Origin: Symbiodinium natans
Taxonomy: Eukaryota > Sar > Dinophyceae > Suessiales > Symbiodiniaceae
NCBI GenBank assembly: GCA_905221605.1
Contig: CAJNDS010002322.1
Span: 183,081-247,080 of the forward strand
Direction of reading: 5' to 3'
Length of the DNA: 64,000 bases
Shown: positions 9,711 through 19,300 of the stretch, in pieces
Numbering within the stretch: position 1 is the first letter of the stretch
Layout: every line of letters starts with the position of its first letter
The notes under the pieces: generated by a model
What the model was told of the DNA's origin: nothing
What the model saw: only the letters and a program-made list of their open reading frames with translations
The model's database searches: none
Position numbers and translations under genes: made by a program

Positions 9711-10149
9711 CTTCTGGAGTTCTTGGAGCTGTCTGGCCGTCGCACAGTTTGTCTCTCAACATGCCTCGGGAAGAGCCATGCGCACGTGCAAGATCCATCA
9801 AGGAGACGGCTACGGTAGCACAATGTAATTGCAGCTAGCTTATTGGCTTGGGGGTTCAGGGTTTAGGGTTTAGGGTCTAGGGTTTAGGGTTTAGGGAGTT
9901 GCTGTAGGATTAGGTCTGCAAGTGCCTAGCGTCGCTGATGCCGGTGACGTGCCGGGACGAGGGTTCTGCCGACACAAGTGCCTGGAATGCGATATGTCAT
10001 GTGCGGGTTTACGAAACTAGGGGACCCTTAATATAAAAACCCCAAAGAGTAAGATTCCCTTATAATAAGGACCCCAATTAGGTACCCCCTATATCGTAAA
10101 ACCCCACTAGCTCACACAAACCTTGCTGCCTTCATTTGCGTGAGAAAAA

Positions 10150-10692
10150 ATGCCGCTCCGACTCCCAAGTGCAGCGCTCAACCGAGGTGCCATGGCCATG
10201 GACCTGACTCTACCGTCCTACATCCCCCAGACCGAGTGCTGCTTCAGCGAGTTGGACCCCACTCTCCCGCTGTGGGTGCTGCCCATCAGCCTGACTCAGA
10301 GCCTCGGAGGGGAGGGGGTGCAAGGGTCCAAGGAGGATCCGACGTCGGCAGGTTTGGGTCACAAAATCCGGTCCCCTCCTGGGCTGAAGCTGACCCACGA
10401 CTTCAAGATCAAGTTTACAGGATATGACCCAGGCAAGCACGCGGAGTTCGAGCTGGTACCGAGGCTGATCGGAAGAGCTGGCTGCAACATGGCTTCCATC
10501 AGAACGAAGACCGGCGCCGGCGTGTGCGTTTCTGGGAGGGGCAGTGGCAAATTGGAGGCTGCAGCACCGAACGGCGAGCTGGTCGAACGGGATGAGCCGC
10601 TGCACATGGCGGTTTCTTGCCGCTCGCGACTCGGACGCATCAGCGAAGATTGTGCATTTCTTGCTCTCACTCCACTCTCTGCGGAAGGTTAG
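10150..10692 (+). CDS. KH-domain RNA-binding protein, first exon(s)
   Basis: The frame opens at ATG 10150 (further ATGs at 10192 and 10198) and has 180 codons. Residues about 86-157 form a KH domain: hydrophobic strand KIKFTGY, then ELVPRLIGRAGCNMASI with the GxxG loop as GRAG (residues 108-111), then GAGVCVSGRGSGKLE. The CNM after the loop and the GRGSGKLE strand are typical, to my knowledge, of dinoflagellate KH proteins. KH domains bind single-stranded RNA or DNA through the GxxG loop. After HMAVSC the sequence stops looking like KH, and the frame ends at TAG 10690. I infer an intron near 10626 (GC donor) or 10688 (GT donor) to the exon at 10753. The start is uncertain because an upstream exon is possible. 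Confidence 0.7.
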   Translation: MPLRLPSAALNRGAMAMDLTLPSYIPQTECCFSELDPTLPLWVLPISLTQSLGGEGVQGSKEDPTSAGLGHKIRSPPGLKLTHDFKIKFTGYDPGKHAEFELVPRLIGRAGCNMASIRTKTGAGVCVSGRGSGKLEAAAPNGELVERDEPLHMAVSCRSRLGRISEDCAFLALTPLSAEG

Positions 10693-10752
10693 ATGCACGG
10701 CGCACTTTCTCAGCTGCATACCACAAAGAAAGCTAAGAAAGCGCTTCCCCAG

Positions 10753-10861
10753 GAAAGAGATCCAGCAGGCGGCGATGGAAGTGGTCTTGTCGCTATTGGA
10801 CAACGTCTCGCTCCACTTCCAGCGTTTTTGTCGCGCCTCGGCTTCTGTCAGGGGAGCTTGA
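10753..10861 (+). CDS. KH-domain protein, last exon
   Basis: Acceptor GCGCTTCCCCAG. With two carried bases it reads KEIQQAAMEVVLSLLDNVSL then HFQRFCRASASVRGA and stops at TGA 10859-10861. A long amphipathic helix ending HFQRFCR is what I would expect for the C-terminal helix after a KH domain. A GC donor at 10626 would join it in phase after AVSCRS. Confidence 0.55.
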
Positions 10862-11039
10862 ACAGACAAGTTTCCGCTTACCTGCAGTTTAGGGTTTAGG
10901 GTTTAGGGCTTAGGGTTTGGGGTTTAGGGCTCCCCCAGGCAAGAAGCACCTCAAGTGCCCGCCGGAGTTGTACACAGTCGACCCACAGGCTCCGCCTCGT
11001 GGACAGGGACGGCATGCACTTCGCATTGGTAGCGGTGTG

Positions 11040-11335
11040 GATAGATTGGCCCTAAACTTTAGAGTCACTTCTCTAAAGTATGGTCTAGTAGTCGATTGGT
11101 TCTCAGTAGGGAATGAGGGAATTAGGTACCCTATACACTATCCATGTATCTATCTATGTATCTATCTATCTATCTACATATATATATATGTATGTAATCA
11201 CTTCAAGGGTATATGTGGGGCCCTAATTCCCTCATTCCCTGCAGTACAGATACGGTCACTTCTCTGCTCAAAAAGGGACCTTAATTTAATAAGGGGGCTC
11301 TACAAGTCTGGGTCGCTGTTTTTGGGGATCATAGG
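11040..11335. mobile_element. Dispersed palindromic element (family I)
   Basis: TAGAGTCACTTCTCTAAAGTA and TAGGGAATGAGGGAATTAGG on the left mirror GGGGCCCTAATTCCCTCATT and GGTCACTTCTCTGCTCAA on the right, with a TATC/ATAT microsatellite core. Related pieces occur at 21.5, 31.5, 56.1 and 60.35 kb. Confidence 0.65.
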
Positions 11336-11374
11336 ATAGTACGTTGCCTTGTTTATCGGGTCCCCCAAACCAGG

Positions 11375-11468
11375 GCCCTCAACCCTCAACCCTAAGCCCC
11401 TAAGCCCCTAAGCCCTAAGCCCTAAGCCCTAAGCCCGAAGCCCTAAGCCCTAAGCCCTAAACCCTAAT
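11375..11468. repeat. CCCTAAG array
   Basis: Mostly CCCTAAG with a few CCCCTAAG. 11470-11675 is unique: a GC-rich stretch before the next array may be an exon, but the frame is unclear. Confidence 0.85.
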
Positions 11469-11676
11469 GTATGCACATACATACATACGTGTTTTCTTAT
11501 ACTACGTGGGTATATGTATTTGTATAACGGTTACATGCACACACACGGCGTTTTTCCACGCTCGGAAACGCTTCAGCGCGTCAGGTGCGTGCGGCCTCTT
11601 GCGGACGTGCGCCCCTCCGCTGAGAAAGGCACAAGACCTAGGCGCCCAAGCAGCGCCAAGGCGCGGCATGAGTTGG

Positions 11677-11796
11677 TAGGGTTTAGGGTTTAGGGTTTAG
11701 GGTTTAGGGTTTAGGGTTTAGGGTTTAGGGTTTAGGGTTTAGGGTTTAGGGTTTAGGGTTTAGGGTTTAGGGTTTAGGGTTTAGGGTTTAGGGTTG
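11677..11796. repeat. TTTAGGG array, perfect
   Basis: About 17 uninterrupted heptamers. 11800-12065 is unique; it contains a 17-bp direct repeat (AACCCTGGCATCCTGAG at 11934 and 11951) and no gene I can support. Confidence 0.95.
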
Positions 11797-12067
11797 CGCG
11801 AGCCGCTTGTCACTTGGTCGCACTGTTCCGCACTGATTGACCGGTTTTGCTTGGCGCTGCATGCCAGCTGTCCTCAGAGGCTGCAGGAAGCGACGCCAAA
11901 ACAACGATCCGAGTGCACCGGAAACTTGCAGACCCTGGCATCCTGAGCAGGAACCCTGGCATCCTGAGCAGGATTTCGTTTGTTTTTAAGAAGGCTACAT
12001 GATCCCGGCTAAGGGTCGGCCCCGAGGCAGTTTGTATTTGGGTAGAGAGGACCGGCGAAGCCTGCTT

Positions 12068-12352
12068 GGAGGTTCATAAGTGTAGTGATGTCCCACATAC
12101 AACAGGCCCTTAAGTACCCTGGTAGGGCTACAACTGGGTAAGTACAGATATAATCGGGTTACTAACCCTAAACCCTAAACCCTAAACCCTAAACTCTAAA
12201 CCCTAAACCCTAAACCCTAAACCCTAAACCCTAAACCCTAAACCCTAAACCCTAAACCCTAAACCCCAAACCCCAAACCCTAAACCCAAAACCCTAAAGG
12301 ACCACATTCAGGGCCCAAATCGGGCTACTAAGTACCATGAACCTCCAAGTGC
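12068..12352. mobile_element. Palindromic element family A, copy 1, with an inserted CCCTAAA array
   Basis: The left end CTTGGAGGTTCATAAGTG mirrors the right end CTACTAAGTACCATGAACCT. Inside, a block of about 152 bp (12166-12317), mostly CCCTAAA, is flanked by AATCGGGTTACTAA (12152-12165) and AATCGGGCTACTAA (12318-12331), a 14-bp duplication with one mismatch. Copies without this insertion are at 13.0 and 40.2 kb. Confidence 0.75.
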
Positions 12353-12424
12353 TGCGTGAGTGTTGCAATGGTGAAAGCTGGGAGGTGGCTTTTTAGAGCG
12401 GGCCTGCATCGTGCTCAAGTGCTG

Positions 12425-12555
12425 TGTTTGGGGTTTGGGGTTTGGGGTTTGGGGTTTGGGGTTTGGGGTTTGGGGTTTGGGGTTTGGGGTTTGGGGTTTG
12501 GGGTTTGGGGTTTGGGGTTCAGGGTTTAGGGTTTAGGGTTTAGGGTTTAGGGTGC
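12425..12555. repeat. TTTGGGG array passing into TTTAGGG
   Basis: About 13 TTTGGGG units followed by a few TTTAGGG. 12560-12815 is unique, no gene seen; 12818-12895 is a CCCTAAA array. Confidence 0.9.
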
Positions 12556-12999
12556 AGGGCTTGCACTGAGAAATTCCAAGAAAAACCTCAACATACCCCA
12601 TACCACTGCCCCTTAGCCTATACAAGGAGAATTTCAGGAAACATGTTGCCCTAAACCCTAAACCCGGAACCCTAAACCCTTAAGTTCTTTGGAGGGCATT
12701 CCCATTTCTGGGATAATTCCTGCGCATCAACAGACCTTCTTTGGCAGATGTCAAAGGCACCTCCTAGTGTGTTGCACATGGGCTTGCGCCGTTTCCGTGC
12801 ACCCTTGGTCCTTGATCCCTAAACCCTAAACCCTAAACCCTAAACCCTAAACCCTAAACCTAAACCCTAAACCTCAGCCCTAAACCCTAAACCACAGATC
12901 CAGTTGGTCCGGCAGACAGCGGGAAGTGGTGCCACGAACCACGTAGATCTGCTTTTCTGTCTGGACTCTGGATCCAATTTCTGGAGTGTAAGAGACTAC

Positions 13000-13146
13000 T
13001 TTGAGGTTCAGGGTGTTTAGTAACCCGTTGTAAGTGTAGCTATAAGCCACATTACAAGCCCTTGAGTACCCTAATAGGGCAAGAATTGGGTTCTAAGAAG
13101 AGTTATAGTTGGGTTATTAAGTGCCAGGAACCTCCAAGTAGCGTGT
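13000..13146. mobile_element. Palindromic element family A, copy 2
   Basis: Terminal inverted repeats: TTTGAGGTTCAGGGTGTTTA at the left, TTATTAAGTGCCAGGAACCT at the right, with internal TACCCTAATAGGGC. It is a clean copy for comparison with 12.07 kb. Confidence 0.7.
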
Positions 13147-13373
13147 ACCATATTCTCTCAGCGTGCAAGCCCCAGCGTCCATGTTACAAACATGGTTGCC
13201 TGCGGAGGGTTGCACGCCGTTTAGGGCTTAGGGTTTGGGGTTTAGGGTTTAGGGTTCAGCATCTCCAGTTCAAGCATTCACTAGTCAAGCTCGCTACTCT
13301 GGTATCGAATATATTCCCACCCACCCTTTGGATCCCTAGGGCCCTAAACCCTACGGTGTAGAAGCCCCTATCG

Positions 13374-14490
13374 GTGAAGGCTCGGTTTTGGTCAAAAATC
13401 CAAAAAACGAGAGGCCACCCAGAACCGTCGATGTCAGTACTAAAAAATCGCATTTTTAAAAGGGACCCGGGCCGATCCTGGGGTCCCCCTTATTTGGGGT
13501 GTTTTTGGAGGCAAACTTTCCCTCTCAAGGGGGAATTTGAGGCAAGGGGGGGGGGGTCTCCGAAGACTATTTTGCTTTTAAAATTGAGAAATGCGACCCC
13601 CCCTTGACCAAAACTAGGCTGTGAAAAGGTCGCGGCGGCGGCCCTTCATCAGAACTGAGGGTTTAAAACCCTGAAACACCCTGAAAAACATTGAAAAACC
13701 TTAAACAACCTTGAAACATTCTGAAAAACCTTGAAGAACCTTTGAATTCCTGAAACCGGTGAAGGCTCGGTTTTGGTCAAAAATCCAGAAAACGAGAGCC
13801 CACCCAGAACCGTCGATTTCAGTATTAAAAAATCGCATTTTTAACTGGGACCCGGCCGATCCTGGGGTCCCCCTTATTTGGGGTGTTTTTGGAGGCAAAC
13901 TTTCCCTCTCAAGGGGGAATTTGAGGCAAGGGGGGGGGGGTCTCCGAAGACTATTTTGCTTTTAAAATTGAGAAATGCGACCCCCCCTTGACCAAAACTA
14001 GGCTGTGAAAAGGTCGCGGCGGCGGCCCTTCATCAGAACTGAGGGTTTAAAACCCTGAAACACCCTGAAAAACATTGAAAAACCTTAAACAACCTTGAAA
14101 AACATTCTGAAAAACCTTGAAGAACCTTTGAATTCCTGAAACCGGTGAAGGCTCGGTTTTGGTCAAAAATCCAGAAAACGAGAGCCCACCCAGAACCGTC
14201 GATTTCAGTATTAAAAAATCGCATTTTTAACTGGGACCCGGCCGATCCTGGGGTCCCCCTTATTTGGGGTGTTTTTGGAGGCAAACTTTCCCTCTCAGGG
14301 GGGTCTCCGAAGACTATTTTGCCTTTAAAATTGAAACATACGACCCCCCCTTGACCAAAACTAGGCTGTGAAAAGGTCGCGGGGGCGGCCCTTCATCAGA
14401 ATTGAGGGTTAAAAACCCTGAAACATCCTGAAAAACATTGAAAAACCTTGAAAAACACTGAAAAACTTTGAAAAACCTTGAAAAACTCGG
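13374..14490. repeat. Three tandem copies of a 385-bp unit
   Basis: Units start at 13374, 13759 and 14145 (spacings 385 and 386). Each begins GTGAAGGCTCGGTTTTGGTC and ends in a run of CTTGAAAAACC-like words. Copy 3 lacks about 40 bp (AAGGGGGAATTTGAGGCAAGG and following G-run). Copies 2 and 3 are closer to each other than to copy 1. Frames of 60-83 codons on both strands arise from the repeat and are not conserved in length. Function unknown; 13150-13370 is unique. Confidence 0.85.
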
Positions 14491-14579
14491 GGAAAAGGAA
14501 ATTCACCATTGCCCACTTTTGAGGCCGAAATTCACCGTTGCCCACTTTTGAATTAGGGTTTAAATTCATTCTGATAGAA

Positions 14580-14675
14580 AGGTTTAGGGTTTAGGGTTTA
14601 GGGTTTCGGGTTTAGGGTTTAGGGTTTAGGGTTTAGGATTTAGGGTTTCGGGTTTAGGGTTTCGGGTTTAGGTGC
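14580..14675. repeat. TTTAGGG/TTTCGGG array
   Basis: Heptamers with TTTCGGG variants, just upstream of the 14.7-18.2 kb compound element. Confidence 0.9.
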
Positions 14676-14780
14676 CAGCCATCGTTTGGTCGTCGGTCCT
14701 CGGTCATCTTGCTGGTTGTGAACCCGATTAACCTCCAAACTTGGGAAGTTCCCCCTTAGACTAACCAGCTCTCCATACTG

Positions 14781-15343
14781 TCTGGAGACTGGCAAGTTTT
14801 CGGAAACTCTGGTCTCTAGTCACGGCTGACCAAAGTCAACTGAGGGCCGTGTGTGAGGGGCCAAGGTGGGGCAGAAAGTCCGGAATGTGGTATTTTTCAA
14901 GTTTCAAATTGTTTCCATAGTTTCAAATTAGTTACCAATCAGTTTCAAATTAGTTTCAAAATCTAGTTGCAAAATCGCTGTTAAGGGGGAACTGCAAATT
15001 CTGTCCGCGCTTTTTGAAAACCAGGAACCTCTGAGATTCCTTCTTTTTTTTGAATCGCGCGTAGAATAATGCAGTTTCCCCTTAACAGCGATTTTGCAAC
15101 TGGATTTTGAAACTATTTTGAAACTACTTTGAAACTACGGAAACGAATTTGAAACTTGAAAAACGCGGCATGTCTGCTCTTTGGGGCTTGGCCACACCCG
15201 AGAAAGAGGAGAGCTTAGGCTTGAAGCTGCAAAAAGTACATCTCCGACATTCTTCCCAAAGGCCATTCTCCGACATTCTTCCCAGAAGCCATTCCAGCAA
15301 CAACTCTTGCCAACAAGTCAGTCAATTATCTTGTTCGAGACTG
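14781..15343 (+). repeat. Unit U, copy 1
   Basis: 563 bp, beginning TCTGGAGACTGGCAAG and ending at GTTCGAGACTG. U is itself a foldback: GCAAAATCGCTGTTAAGGGG faces CCCCTTAACAGCGATTTTGC, flanked by TTTCAAATTAG / TTTGAAAC runs. Confidence 0.85.
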
Positions 15344-15906
15344 TCTGGAGACTGGCAAGTTTTCGGAAACTCTGGTCTCTAGTCACGGCTGACCAAAGTC
15401 AACTGAGGGCCGTGTGTGAGGGGCCAAGGTGGGGCAGAAAGTCCGGAATGTGGTATTTTTCAAGTTTCAAATTGTTTCCATAGTTTCAAATTAGTTACCA
15501 ATCAGTTTCAAATTAGTTTCAAAATCTAGTTGCAAAATCGCTGTTAAGGGGGAACTGCAAATTCTGTCCGCGCTTTTTGAAAACCAGGAACCTCTGAGAT
15601 TCCTTCTTTTTTTTGAATCGCGCGTAGAATAATGCAGTTTCCCCTTAACAGCGATTTTGCAACTGGATTTTGAAACTATTTTGAAACTACTTTGAAACTA
15701 CGGAAACGAATTTGAAACTTGAAAAACGCGGCATGTCTGCTCTTTGGGGCTTGGCCACACCCGAGAAAGAGGAGAGCTTAGGCTTGAAGCTGCAAAAAGT
15801 ACATCTCCGACATTCTTCCCAAAGGCCATTCTCCGACATTCTTCCCAGAAGCCATTCCAGCAACAACTCTTGCCAACAAGTCAGCCAATTATCTTGTTCG
15901 AGACTG
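15344..15906 (+). repeat. Unit U, copy 2
   Basis: Directly abuts copy 1 and is near identical. A 50-codon open frame crosses the U1/U2 junction (PEAIPATTLANKSV, then VRDCLETGKFSETLVSSHG, stop). It exists only where two units touch and is interrupted by X elsewhere. Confidence 0.85.
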
Positions 15907-16136
15907 TGGATGGACAAAATCTTGCATGACGCCCTACGTTACACGTGTGCGACGGTTGGTAATCGAGCTCCCCGCACCCCTCGAATTTCGATGTTGCACG
16001 CGCGTGTGGGTGATGCAGGATTTCGGTCGTTCACACACATGCACTTTCGAAGCATTGCAAGGACAGCAATGTTAAGATTCAGGGTTCGGAAGGGACGACC
16101 TGCGTGATAAAAGTGATGCAGGATTTCGTCCATCAA
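15907..16136 (+). mobile_element. Unit X, copy 1
   Basis: 230 bp with terminal inverted repeats: CTGTGGATGGACAAAATCTT at the left versus the complement of AGGATTTCGTCCATCAACAG at the right. All three X copies have the same length and sit at the same U junction. A small non-autonomous element. Confidence 0.75.
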
Positions 16137-16139
16137 CAG

Positions 16140-16702
16140 TCTGGAGACTGGCAAGTTTTCGGAAACTCTGGTCTCTAGTCACGGCTGACCAAAGTCAACT
16201 GAGGGCCGTGTGTGAGGGGCCAAGGTGGGGCAGAAAGTCCGGAATGTGGTATTTTTCAAGTTTCAAATTGTTTCCATAGTTTCAAATTAGTTACCAATCA
16301 GTTTCAAATTAGTTTCAAAATCTAGTTGCAAAATCGCTGTTAAGGGGGAACTGCAAATTCTGTCCGCGCTTCTTGAAAACCAGGAACCTCTGAGATTCCT
16401 TCTTTTTTTTGAATCGCGCGTAGAATAATGCAGTTTCCCCTTAACAGCGATTTTGCAACTGGATTTTGAAACTATTTTGAAACTAATTTGAAACTACGGA
16501 AACGAATTTGAAACTTGAAAAACGCGGCATGTCTGCTCTTTGGGGCTTGGCCACACCCGAGAAAGAGGAGAGCTTAGGCTTGAAGCTGCAAAAAGTACAT
16601 CTCCGACATTCTTCCCAAAGGCCATTCTCCGACATTCTTCCCAGAAGCCATTCCAGCAACAACTCTTGCCAACAAGTCAGTCAATTATCTTGTTCGAGAC
16701 TG
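16140..16702 (+). repeat. Unit U, copy 3 (left arm of the large palindrome)
   Basis: Same 563-bp unit, differing from copies 1-2 by a few bases (for example TTTGAAACTAATTTG). Confidence 0.85.
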
Positions 16703-16932
16703 TTGATGGACGAAATCCTGCATCACTTTTATCACGCAGGTCGTCCCTTCCGAACCCTGAATCTTAACATTGCTGTCCTTGCAATGCTTCGAAAGTGCAT
16801 GTGTGTGAACGACCGAAATCCTGCATCACCCATACGCGCGTGCAACATCGAAATTCGAGGGGTGCGGGGAGCTCGATTACCAACCGTCGCACACGTGTAA
16901 CGTAGGGCGTCATGCAAGATTTTGTCCATCCA
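16703..16932 (-). mobile_element. Unit X, copy 2 (inverted, loop of the palindrome)
   Basis: Reverse complement of X at 15907, with a few substitutions (CCCATACGCG where copy 1 has the complement of CGCGTGTGGG). Confidence 0.75.
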
Positions 16933-17495
16933 CAGTCTCGAACAAGATAATTGACTGACTTGTTGGCAAGAGTTGTTGCTGGAATGGCTTCTGGGAAGAA
17001 TGTCGGAGAATGGCCTTTGGGAAGAATGTCGGAGATGTACTTTTTGCAGCTTCAAGCCTAAGCTCTCCTCTTTCTCGGGTGTGGCCAAGCCCCAAAGAGC
17101 AGACATGCCGCGTTTTTCAAGTTTCAAATTCGTTTCCGTAGTTTCAAAGTAGTTTCAAAATAGTTTCAAAATCCAGTTGCAAAATCGCTGTTAAGGGGAA
17201 ACTGCATTATTCTACGCGCGATTCAAAAAAAAGAAGGAATCTCAGAGGTTCCTGGTTTTCAAAAAGCGCGGACAGAATTTGCAGTTCCCCCTTAACAGCG
17301 ATTTTGCAACTAGATTTTGAAACTAATTTGAAACTGATTGGTAACTAATTTGAAACTATGGAAACAATTTGAAACTTGAAAAATACCACATTCCGGACTT
17401 TCTGCCCCACCTTGGCCCCTCACACACGGCCCTCAGTTGACTTTGGTCAGCCGTGACTAGAGACCAGAGTTTCCGAAAACTTGCCAGTCTCCAGA
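16933..17495 (-). repeat. Unit U, copy 4 (right arm of the large palindrome)
   Basis: Reverse complement of copy 3 over its full length. Confidence 0.85.
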
Positions 17496-17914
17496 CAGTC
17501 TCGAACAAGATAGAGCAGACATGCCGCGTTTTTCAAGTTTCAAATTCGTTTCCGTAGTTTCAAAGTAGTTTCAAAATAGTTTCAAAATCCAGTTGCAAAA
17601 TCGCTGTTAAGGGGAAACTGCATTATTCTACGCGCGATTCAAAAAAAAGAAGGAATCTCAGAGGTTCCTGGTTTTCAAGAAGCGCGGACAGAATTTGCAG
17701 TTCCCCCTTAACAGCGATTTTGCAACTAGATTTTGAAACTAATTTGAAACTGATTGGTAACTAATTTGAAACTATGGAAACAATTTGAAACTTGAAAAAT
17801 ACCACATTCCGGACTTTCTGCCCCACCTTGGCCCCTCACACACGGCCCTCAGTTGACTTTGGTCAGCCGTGACTAGAGACCAGAGTTTCCGAAAACTTGC
17901 CAGTCTCCAGACTG
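17496..17914 (-). repeat. Unit U, copy 5 (inverted, internally deleted)
   Basis: Jumps from CGAACAAGATA straight to GAGCAGACATGCC, losing about 145-150 bp of the unit. Confidence 0.8.
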
Positions 17915-18144
17915 TGGATGGACAAAATCTTGCATGACGCCCTACGTTACACGTGTGCGACGGTTGGTAATCGAGCTCCCCGCACCCCTCGAATTTCGAT
18001 GTTGCACGCGCGTATGGGTGATGCAGGATTTCGGTCGTTCACACACATGCACTTTCGAAGCATTGCAAGGACAGCAATGTTAAGATTCAGGGTTTGGAAG
18101 GGACGACCTGCATGATAAAAGTGATGCAGGATTTCGTCCATCAA
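17915..18144 (+). mobile_element. Unit X, copy 3
   Basis: Same orientation as copy 1. Followed at once by the right F1 arm and then by a TTTAGGG block (18192-18245) inserted into the terminal G-run of that arm. Confidence 0.75.
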
Positions 18145-18354
18145 CAGTAGGGATGGCAATAGGGGAGTACTAGAATCCCTATTAAGGACTGTTAGTATAG
18201 GGGTTTAGGGTTTAGGGCTTAGGGTTCAGGGTTTAGGGTTTAGAAGGGGGGACCATCCCAACTCTAAGACTCTAAGCCCTGAACCCTTTGCTTTTTGGTT
18301 CCGGGCATGTCAGCAGCAGGCTGAAGCCGCATGGCGCATGTATAGTCTGCCCTA

Positions 18355-18452
18355 AACCCTACTAAACCCTAACCCTTAAACCCTAAACCCTAAACCCTAA
18401 ACCCTACACCCTACACCCTAAACCCTAAACCCTAAACCCTAAACCCTAAACC
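18355..18452. repeat. CCCTAAA array
   Basis: Ends in CCCAG, which serves as the putative acceptor of the next exon. Confidence 0.9.
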
Positions 18453-18455
18453 CAG

Positions 18456-18548
18456 GAGCCTGCAACTTTTGACGCCCTGAAGCCAGCTGAATTCGAGCAG
18501 ATGGGCTGGTCAAAGGCGCCAAGGAAGGTTGAGTCGCCCAAAGAGCCC
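18456..18548 (+). CDS. Putative exon (EPATFDALKPAEFEQMGW)
   Basis: One of the clearest exon candidates. The CCCTAAA array runs directly into the AG acceptor, and the donor is the first GT of the following TTTAGGG array. It is exactly 31 codons, phase 0: EPATFDALKPAEFEQMGWSK then APRKVESPKEP. The composition is soluble and charged; no domain is recognised. Confidence 0.55.
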
Positions 18549-18763
18549 GTTTAGGGTTTAGGGTTTAGGGTTTAGGGCTTAGGGTTTCGGGTTTAGGGTA
18601 ATTATTGTTAAGCGAGGAACATGCCTTACATCACATTGAGGATCCCTATAGAGATTAAGGTCTATTCCTTAAGTAAAGGGTACTGGGCTCTTTGGGCAGT
18701 TTCAAGACCAAAGAACTGAAGTGCCGTACATCTCGTTGCCCCGCGACGAACAGTCCTCGCCAG

Positions 18764-18797
18764 GCCTCTTTTGCCAGTCAAGGGGTTCCAACGCAGG
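18764..18797 (+). CDS. Putative small exon
   Basis: Acceptor GTCCTCGCCAG, donor GCAGG/GTGAAC; reads ASFASQGVPTQ. Too short for a firm call. Confidence 0.2.
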
Positions 18798-19220
18798 GTG
18801 AACCCTCAACCCTAAAGCTGAATACCCTAAATTCTAGACCCTAAATACCCTTAACTCTAAACCCTAAACCCTAAATACCTAAAGTCTAAACTCTAAACCC
18901 TAAACGGAGACTACATGCGTACATGGGGTATCAAACGGACCGCAAGGAATACAGTGGAAAATAAACCCTAAACCCTAAACTCTAAACCCTAAGCCCTAAA
19001 CCCTAAACCCTAAACTCTAGACCCCGTATCAACCCCAAACCCAAACCCCCAAACAAGCCCTAAACCCTAAGAGGCTTATAGGCTAACCCTAAACCCTAAA
19101 CCCTAAACCCTAAACCCTAAACCCTAAACCCCAAACCCCAAACCCCAAACCCCAAACCCCAAACCCCAAACCCCAAACCCCAAACCCCAAACCCTAAACC
19201 CTAAACCCTAAACCCTAAGA
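18785..19220. repeat. Degenerate CCCTAAA, then perfect CCCTAAA/CCCCAAA array
   Basis: 18785-19060 carries scattered CCCTAAA and CTCTAAA words; 19084-19220 is a clean array with about nine CCCCAAA units in the middle flanked by CCCTAAA. Confidence 0.85.
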
Positions 19221-19229
19221 GGCTTATAG

Positions 19230-19300
19230 GGCTGCAAGACGCCGGGAGGCCGACTCCGAAGATACGGGCGGCGTCGGCGAGGTGGACGGCATTCTTCAGG
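19230..19300 (+). CDS. Putative exon, Arg/Glu/Gly
   Basis: Acceptor GGCTTATAG. With two carried bases it reads AARRREADSEDTGGVGEVDG then ILQ, and ends at the GT opening a TTTAGGG array. No stop in frame. Confidence 0.45.

Larger units (their letters stand above)
14738..18192. mobile_element. Nested compound inverted-repeat element (U2-X-U-X'-U'-U'-X) inside a family F1 palindrome
   Basis: The left boundary has an F1-like arm (AAGTTCCCCCTTAGACTAAC, about 14746) and the right boundary has the matching F1 arm (GAATCCCTATTAAGGACTGT, about 18171). Between them are five copies of a 563-bp unit U and three copies of a 230-bp unit X. U3 and U4' form an inverted repeat with 563-bp arms around X'. The nesting order, from outside in, is F1, then tandem U, then X. 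Frames of 60-131 codons here are shared by all copies only because the DNA is repeated. Confidence 0.8.

Noticed and set aside
15149-17127. Family of similar frames starting MKLEKRGMSALWGL
   Set aside because: They recur only because the U unit recurs; the tails change with the neighbouring unit (U or X), and no domain is recognisable.
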